A DNA stretch of 64,000 nt from positions 124,001-188,000 of the forward strand of contig NZ_LT593747.1 in NCBI RefSeq assembly GCF_900089075.1. The letters run 5' to 3'. Positions 59,262-64,000 of the stretch are shown one piece after another. How positions within the stretch are numbered: the first letter of the stretch is position 1; each line of letters starts with the position of its first letter. Source of the stretch: Vaginella massiliensis (GTDB lineage: Bacteria > Bacteroidota > Bacteroidia > Flavobacteriales > Weeksellaceae). The notes beneath the pieces are model-generated. The model made no database searches. It was not told the DNA's origin and saw only the letters and a program-made list of their open reading frames with translations. A program made the translations under genes and the position numbers.

Positions 59262-59684
59262 ATGAGAAATTTAGTTGTAGGAGGATTATTATCGTTGGGA
59301 TTATTGTTTACAAGTTGTTTGGATGACGAGTTCGAAGGGCCAAACACCACATTAGAATATTTGGCAACAGACAGCATACAAGTAGATAGCGTGTATAGTA
59401 TAAGAACCAAGATTCCGTTTAAGGTCTTTTATACCTTACCAGCTTCTAATTATAGTTTTTACAATTTTCAGGATATTCGAACAGATCGTACTCAAGACAG
59501 TGTACAAGAAGTTGCCGTAGTGGTGGCAAAGAAAGAAGGGATATCTGACAATACTGTAAAAGCAGAAAACAGAACTTTGGTGTTTTCGCCGTCGAGAACG
59601 GGTAAATATGTCTTCAAGTTTTACTCGGGAAAAACACCAGGCGGAACTCCAACTTTTGTGCGCAAAGAAATTCGAGTAGAATAA
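59262..59684 (+). CDS. Small lipoprotein of unknown function
   Basis: A 140-residue lipoprotein: signal VVGGLLSLGLLFTSC with lipid cysteine at residue 19 followed by LDDEFEGPN, an acidic start typical of surface-exposed Bacteroidota lipoproteins. The mature part is beta-rich (IPFKVFYTLPASNYSFYNF, TGKYVFKFYSGKTPGG), compatible with one Ig-like domain. It has no recognised family. It precedes the sigma factor gene by 100 bases. Confidence 0.75.
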   Translation: MRNLVVGGLLSLGLLFTSCLDDEFEGPNTTLEYLATDSIQVDSVYSIRTKIPFKVFYTLPASNYSFYNFQDIRTDRTQDSVQEVAVVVAKKEGISDNTVKAENRTLVFSPSRTGKYVFKFYSGKTPGGTPTFVRKEIRVE

Positions 59685-59784
59685 ACTGAAGTTTTGTTCT
59701 TATCAAGACGGATTGTGAATTTATCTCTTATTTTTATAGAGGCTAAGATTCACCATCATCAACACGTTAATTGTTTGACAAACT

Positions 59785-60339
59785 TTGAAGCTTTCTATCG
59801 ACCATATTATACTAAAATGTCAGCGAAATGAGGATCAAGCACAGCGAGAATTATATCAATTATATTCTCATGTGCTTTTCTCTATTTGTAAGCGTTATGC
59901 CGCGAACGATGATGATGCAAAAGATTATTTTCAAGAAGGATTCATTACCATTTTTCAGAAAATAGATCAATATAAATTTCAAGGTTCTTTTGAAGGTTGG
60001 GCAAAACGCATCATGGTCAATACTTGCCTCGAAAAGTTGAGAAAAACCGAAGCCATACACGATGAATTGAATGATAATACCATTGCTGGAGAAGAATGGA
60101 TTGATGAAGAAGCCTACACGATTTCTTACCAAGAATTGCTCGATATCGTAAGACAACTTCCACCCCAATACCGCAAAGTTTTTAACCTGTATGTTTTCGA
60201 AGAACTGAAGCATCAAGAAATTGCGCAAATGCTTGGAATTTCGGTCAATACATCGAAATCAAATTTGGCACGAGCACGGCAAATTTTAGTACAAAAAGTA
60301 GAAGATTTTAATAAAAAGAAGAATGAAGAAAATAGATGA
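59785..60339 (+). CDS. ECF-type RNA polymerase sigma factor
   Basis: A 184-residue sigma-70-family factor. Region 2 is at residues 15-85 (ELYQLYSHVLFSICKRYAAN, AKDYFQEGFITIFQKIDQYK, FEGWAKRIMVNTCLEKLRK) and region 4 at 115-170 (LPPQYRKVFNLYVFEELKHQ, EIAQMLGISVNTSKSNLARA). A TTG at 59785 is the likely start; there is no ATG before region 2. Its end overlaps the next gene by 17 bases, and that gene has an anti-sigma-like start, so the pair forms a regulatory unit. Confidence 0.9.
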   Translation: MKLSIDHIILKCQRNEDQAQRELYQLYSHVLFSICKRYAANDDDAKDYFQEGFITIFQKIDQYKFQGSFEGWAKRIMVNTCLEKLRKTEAIHDELNDNTIAGEEWIDEEAYTISYQELLDIVRQLPPQYRKVFNLYVFEELKHQEIAQMLGISVNTSKSNLARARQILVQKVEDFNKKKNEENR

Positions 60340-61639
60340 TTTGTTCAAACAACAACTGACGCAACCGCAAGAACCACCTGCAGATTCTTGGGCTACGATA
60401 GAAGAAGCTTTGCATCCTAAAAAGAAAAAAAACAGAGCGATTCCGCTTTGGGTTTATGGGTCGACGGCGGCGAGCCTGTTGCTGGTCGGAATCTATTTTT
60501 ATTTCGATAGGAATCCAATTCATCATACCGAAAAAGAAAAACATTATACCAACTCGAAAATCGTAAAACAATCGGGAAATACCAAGATTGAAGATAATTT
60601 AACCGAAATAGAAGCGATTGAGGCGAAAAATGAAATCAGAGAAAATTTTGAAAATTCAACTCAAAATTCGAGTAAATATTCTTTCAATCCGATCTATTTT
60701 CATGATGAATACGATCATCTGTATTCAAAAGTTGAAAATAATTATTTAACTGAAAATCAATTAACTTGCTGTACGTTTGTCTATCAAATAACACGTGAAC
60801 AAAACTTGATAGATTTACAACCAGTAGCAGAAAATGCAAAAAACGAAGATGATATTTACCAAGCTATTCAGCATCACGAAATGAATTTATCTAAAGCCAA
60901 ACCAAAATCGTCCACTGCCCAATGGAAGGTGATGGGTTATACTTTGGCCAATAAAATAGCCAATCAAAACCAATCGTTGTTGTTTGACGATGCTCGCTCG
61001 CAACAAATTCAAAATCAGTTGGTTGTGGGCTATGGTGCAAAAGTCAGTTATCAATTGAATGATAAATTGGCGCTTCGTACGGGTATTGCAAAATTAGATT
61101 TTCGACAACAAACCCAAAATATACAAATAGAAAGCGTGGGTGCTCGAAATGCGATGATAAATTCAAAATCAGAGACTTACAATTCCAACATCCGTTACAA
61201 AAACAATGTGAGGGTTTTATCTTCCAAAGGCGTGGTAGATCAGCAGTTTCAGAGTGTTTCGAATAGAACCAATTTGCAAAATCAACTGATTCAACAAATC
61301 GGTTATCTCGAACTACCAGTAGAGGTTGAGTATAAATTGCTCAATACAAAGCGCTTAGAACTTGGTTTGGTCGGAGGGACGAGTGCGATGATTTTAGCAA
61401 CGAATCAGATTTCGGCTAGAATAGCAGAGAACGAGGTTGTGGATGTTGGCGAAGCCAACAATTTGAATCCCATCAGTTTTAGTGGAAATGCAAGTATGAA
61501 ATTGGGGTATAAGGTGAATGAACGAATTTCACTCAACCTCGAACCTTCTGTGCATCATCTATTCAATGCGGTGAGTAATGTACCATCAAAAGATCAAACA
61601 ATTGTAGGAATCAATACAGGATTATCGATAAATTTTTAA
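60323..61639 (+). CDS. Anti-sigma-like membrane protein fused to an outer-membrane beta-barrel-like domain
   Basis: A 438-residue protein. The first 35 residues are cytoplasmic and charged (DLFKQQLTQPQEPPADSWAT), resembling the start of anti-sigma proteins; one membrane helix is at residues 41-59 (IPLWVYGSTAASLLLVGIYF). A 130-residue polar linker follows, and the last 230 residues are beta-rich like a porin-family barrel (GYGAKVSYQLNDKLALRTGI, ISLNLEPSVHHLFNAV, final GLSINF). A barrel behind an inner-membrane helix is unusual topologically. Coupling to the sigma gene suggests signal relay from the envelope. Confidence 0.8.
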   Translation: MKKIDDLFKQQLTQPQEPPADSWATIEEALHPKKKKNRAIPLWVYGSTAASLLLVGIYFYFDRNPIHHTEKEKHYTNSKIVKQSGNTKIEDNLTEIEAIEAKNEIRENFENSTQNSSKYSFNPIYFHDEYDHLYSKVENNYLTENQLTCCTFVYQITREQNLIDLQPVAENAKNEDDIYQAIQHHEMNLSKAKPKSSTAQWKVMGYTLANKIANQNQSLLFDDARSQQIQNQLVVGYGAKVSYQLNDKLALRTGIAKLDFRQQTQNIQIESVGARNAMINSKSETYNSNIRYKNNVRVLSSKGVVDQQFQSVSNRTNLQNQLIQQIGYLELPVEVEYKLLNTKRLELGLVGGTSAMILATNQISARIAENEVVDVGEANNLNPISFSGNASMKLGYKVNERISLNLEPSVHHLFNAVSNVPSKDQTIVGINTGLSINF

Positions 61640-61668
61640 ACTATCGAGCTTCTTTTTATTTTTGTTCG

Positions 61669-62367
61669 ATGTTAGAAATTCTATACCGAGACCAACGCCT
61701 AATTGCCATCAACAAACCAGCAGGATTATTGGTTCATCGTTCATACTATGCACGCGACGTGAAGCAATTTGCGGTGCAAGAACTGCGAAACCAAATTGGT
61801 CAACATGTTTACCCAATTCATCGATTAGACAGAAAAACTTCGGGTGTCTTATTGTTTGCACTCGATACCAAAATGTTAACCGAGATGAATACGCTATTCA
61901 ACACACGTGAGGTAGAAAAAGAGTATTTTGCCATCGTGAGAGGGTATACCATCGATCGAGAACTTATCGATTACCCTTTGACCAACGATAATGGTGTCTT
62001 GCAAGAAGCACAAACCTATTACGAAACCTTATATCGTGCCGAGATCGATTTGCCGTTTGGGCAACATCCAACCTCGCGTTATTCGCTCGTAAAAGCTTTG
62101 CCACAGACGGGTAGAATGCATCAGTTGCGCAAACATTTTCGTCATATTTATCATCCGATTATCGGCAGTAGACCACACGGATGCAACAAACAAAATAAAT
62201 TGTGGGCAGAGCAATTCGACCTGCATCAAATGATGTTGTGGGCAAGGGGTTTACGGTTCACTCATCCCGAAACAAAACAATCTGTAAGCATTAGTTCTTC
62301 TCCTTCGGATGAATTTCAGCGCGTTTGCAAAATTTTAAACATTCCATTAGCCAATTTTATTTCCTAA
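61669..62367 (+). CDS. RluA/TruC-family pseudouridine synthase
   Basis: A 232-residue RNA-modifying enzyme: ILYRDQRLIAINKPAGLLVH, catalytic Asp in YPIHRLDRKTSGVLLFALD, and KALPQTGRMHQLRKHFRHI near the C-terminus. No S4 domain is present. The length and motifs are close to TruC, which modifies position 65 of some tRNAs; an rRNA target is possible. It lies 10 bases before tilS. Confidence 0.88.
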   Translation: MLEILYRDQRLIAINKPAGLLVHRSYYARDVKQFAVQELRNQIGQHVYPIHRLDRKTSGVLLFALDTKMLTEMNTLFNTREVEKEYFAIVRGYTIDRELIDYPLTNDNGVLQEAQTYYETLYRAEIDLPFGQHPTSRYSLVKALPQTGRMHQLRKHFRHIYHPIIGSRPHGCNKQNKLWAEQFDLHQMMLWARGLRFTHPETKQSVSISSSPSDEFQRVCKILNIPLANFIS

Positions 62368-62372
62368 TTTTG
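62365..62372 (+). promoter_or_regulatory. Candidate -7 box directly before tilS
   Basis: TAATTTTG ends five bases before the tilS ATG; it overlaps the stop of the preceding gene. No clear -33 element is visible. Confidence 0.3.
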
Positions 62373-62377
62373 CTTAG

Positions 62378-63685
62378 ATGGAAAAACAGCAACTCAACAT
62401 TCATCTTCAACAACTTCTCTCCAAGCATCAGTTGCAACACAAACGGTTTTTGCTTGCCGTGAGCGGTGGCGTCGATAGCATGTTGTTGTTGGATGTATTT
62501 CTGAATCTTCGATTAGATTTTAAGGTGGCGCATGCCAATTTTCAATTACGGGGCGAAGCGTCAGACGCCGATGAAGATTTGGTGAAAAAAATCTGTAATC
62601 GAAATCATATCGAATTGTTTACCAATCGCTTCGATGTGCAAGCTTACCAACAAATCGGAAATTATTCTGTAGAAATGGCTTGTCGAAATTTGCGTTACAA
62701 TTGGTTTGAAGAATTACTGCAGCGAGAACAGCTCGAGGTTTTGGTAACGGCTCATCATCTCAACGATCAGTTGGAAACGTTTTTCATCAATCTTTCTCGT
62801 GGTTCGGGGATCAAAGGATTGGGGGTTATGCAGACTTATCAACATGCTATTTTTCGGCCTTTTCTGACTTTATCACGTGATCAAATCGAGCAGTTGGCAC
62901 AGGCATTGGACGTCGAGTGGCGCGAAGATGAAACCAATCTGACCAACGATTATTTGCGAAATTACATTCGGCACGAAATCAGTCCGAAACTAGACGAATT
63001 ACATCCGACTTTTCTATCCAACTTTCAAAAATCCGTCAGGCATCTTCAAGACGATTATCAGCTGATTTTACAACAGATAGAAAGCGTAAAAATACAATTG
63101 TTTAACACTGGAAATGATGAGGTTATAAAAATAAACATCGCCCAATTAAAGGCTTTGCAACCTCGAAAAGCCTATCTGCATTATCTTTTCAAAGAATACG
63201 ATTTCGAAGCAAAGGCAATAGAAAAATTGTTCGATGCCTCAACAGGAGCCGAGCTCAGCAACTCAAAATTTAGGCTATTAAGAGATCGAGATTTTTTGTT
63301 ATTAGCTCCAAAAAAACAAGATTTTTGGAAAGAATTAACCTTTCATGTTAGTGAAAATCCTTATTATTGTGCGAATTTTGTTTTTCAAAAATCTAAAAAT
63401 CATCCCTTATATTGGGATGAAACTTTGGATGCCGATCTCATACAATCTCCTTTGACGCTTAGAGAAATTATACCAGGAGATACTTTTTACCCGTTGGGAA
63501 TGACGAGGAAGAAAAAAATAAGTAAATTTTTGAAGGATGAAAAAGTCTCTAAATTCGATAAAGAAAAGGTAAAAATCTTGGTAGATGCAGAAGGCAAAGT
63601 ATTGTGGGTTGCGACCTATAGAATCGATAATCGTTTCAAAATAAGTGAAAACACCAACAATTTTTTAAATATCAAATTATGTTAA
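62378..63685 (+). CDS. tilS: tRNA(Ile)-lysidine synthetase TilS
   Basis: TilS adds lysine to C34 of tRNA-Ile(CAU), which is essential for AUA decoding. The 435-residue protein has the PP-loop LAVSGGVDSMLLLDVFL, VAHANFQLRGEASDADED, ACRNLRYNWFEELLQ, TAHHLNDQLETFFINL and RNYIRHEISPKL, followed by the C-terminal TilS domain (YPLGMTRKKKISKFLKDEKV). The last seven bases overlap the next gene. Confidence 0.96.
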   Translation: MEKQQLNIHLQQLLSKHQLQHKRFLLAVSGGVDSMLLLDVFLNLRLDFKVAHANFQLRGEASDADEDLVKKICNRNHIELFTNRFDVQAYQQIGNYSVEMACRNLRYNWFEELLQREQLEVLVTAHHLNDQLETFFINLSRGSGIKGLGVMQTYQHAIFRPFLTLSRDQIEQLAQALDVEWREDETNLTNDYLRNYIRHEISPKLDELHPTFLSNFQKSVRHLQDDYQLILQQIESVKIQLFNTGNDEVIKINIAQLKALQPRKAYLHYLFKEYDFEAKAIEKLFDASTGAELSNSKFRLLRDRDFLLLAPKKQDFWKELTFHVSENPYYCANFVFQKSKNHPLYWDETLDADLIQSPLTLREIIPGDTFYPLGMTRKKKISKFLKDEKVSKFDKEKVKILVDAEGKVLWVATYRIDNRFKISENTNNFLNIKLC

Positions 63686-64000
63686 AATACATCTGGCTCT
63701 TTTTATTACTACCCTTTACATTGAATGCGCAGTTCTTCACGCCTGTGAAATGGACTACTAGCGTAAAAGAGGTAAGTCCGAAAGAATTCGACATCACCGT
63801 TTCTGGTAAAATCGATAAAGGTTGGCACCTTTATTCGATGAAGCATCCCGACGGCGGAATTGGTATTCCAGCGAGTTTTACGGTAACGCCCCACAAAGGA
63901 ATCCAATTGGTTGGAAAACCAAAAGAAATAGGAAAGTTGATTGACAAATACAGTACAGTTTTTGAGCAAGATGAAAAATATTACGAAAACAACGTACAAT
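63679..64000 (+). CDS. DsbD-like thiol:disulfide interchange protein, N-terminal part (cut by window end)
   Basis: The ATG at 63679 lies inside the end of tilS (ATGTTAA overlap). The first 107 codons are open to the window edge: a signal peptide (YIWLFLLLPFTLNAQ), then TPVKWTTSVKEVSPKEFDIT and ISGKIDKGWHLYSMKHPDGG-like sequence (here VSGKIDKGWHLYS) and IPASFTVTPHKGI, which matches the N-terminal DsbD alpha-type domain of Bacteroidota. The cysteines, membrane part and thioredoxin domain would lie outside. Confidence 0.75.
   Translation, partial: MLKYIWLFLLLPFTLNAQFFTPVKWTTSVKEVSPKEFDITVSGKIDKGWHLYSMKHPDGGIGIPASFTVTPHKGIQLVGKPKEIGKLIDKYSTVFEQDEKYYENNVQ

Overview
The window reads as chromosomal DNA of a flavobacterium (phylum Bacteroidota), most likely of the Weeksellaceae/Chryseobacterium group; the genus cannot be fixed from the sequence alone. 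Grounds: low GC with A/T-rich spacers, TAnnTTTG-type -7 promoter boxes with no clear Shine-Dalgarno sequences, a type IX secretion sorting domain, many small Bacteroidota-type lipoproteins, bacillithiol synthesis (BshA), S46 dipeptidyl-peptidase, a SecA without the zinc tail, and an AmgK/MurU route for cell-wall sugars. Most of the window is ordinary core genome, densely packed, with many clear intrinsic terminators.

Layout. 0-6.3 kb: 3' part of secA, a YqiA-like hydrolase, a small membrane-protein cluster (YtxH / holin-like / basic one-TM protein), an aminotransferase and murB. 6.3-16.6 kb: BtuF-like protein, lpxK, membrane-anchored GltB-like FMN protein, an oligopeptide-binding lipoprotein, mtaB, small envelope proteins and a TerC protein. 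16.7-28.5 kb: a nagZ/beta-lactamase fusion broken at an A10 tract, bshA, a biopterin-dependent aromatic amino acid hydroxylase with a coupled small protein, lon, pncB, an FKBP-like lipoprotein, an S4-domain protein and aroK. 28.6-29.1 kb: tRNA cluster Lys-Leu-Lys-Lys. 29.3-41.8 kb: typA, a decayed thioredoxin-like gene, a large T9SS-secreted protein, NUDIX/DUF4920 pair, gapdh, the ahpC-thioredoxin-DUF6952 unit, DUF4241, a Crp/Fnr regulator and a DUF493 protein. 42.2-49.6 kb is the most accessory part: a RamB/ScfR-like regulator under a large palindrome, a UbiA-like membrane protein, nitroreductase, mgsA, a PaaE-like reductase, and a two-component system split by a four-helix-bundle cassette and in clear decay. 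49.8-64 kb: S46 peptidase, NamZ-type exo-muramidase, FtsX-like permease, cystathionine beta-synthase, lptB, the murU-rapZ(C)-amgK operon, an ECF sigma factor with a fused anti-sigma/barrel protein, a pseudouridine synthase, tilS and the start of a DsbD-like gene.

Two themes stand out. First, peptidoglycan turnover: a NamZ-like exo-N-acetylmuramidase, a NagZ-type glucosaminidase fused to a serine hydrolase, the AmgK kinase and MurU uridylyltransferase, and MurB downstream could together take wall fragments back to UDP-MurNAc. A stand-alone RapZ C-terminal domain sits between amgK and murU and is the best candidate for an undescribed regulatory or enzymatic link. Second, gene decay and small repeats: homopolymer frameshifts and nonsense codons have hit five genes, and degenerate heptamer tandem repeats bracket the cassette that interrupts the two-component system. 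No CRISPR array, rRNA operon, prophage or complete insertion sequence was seen.
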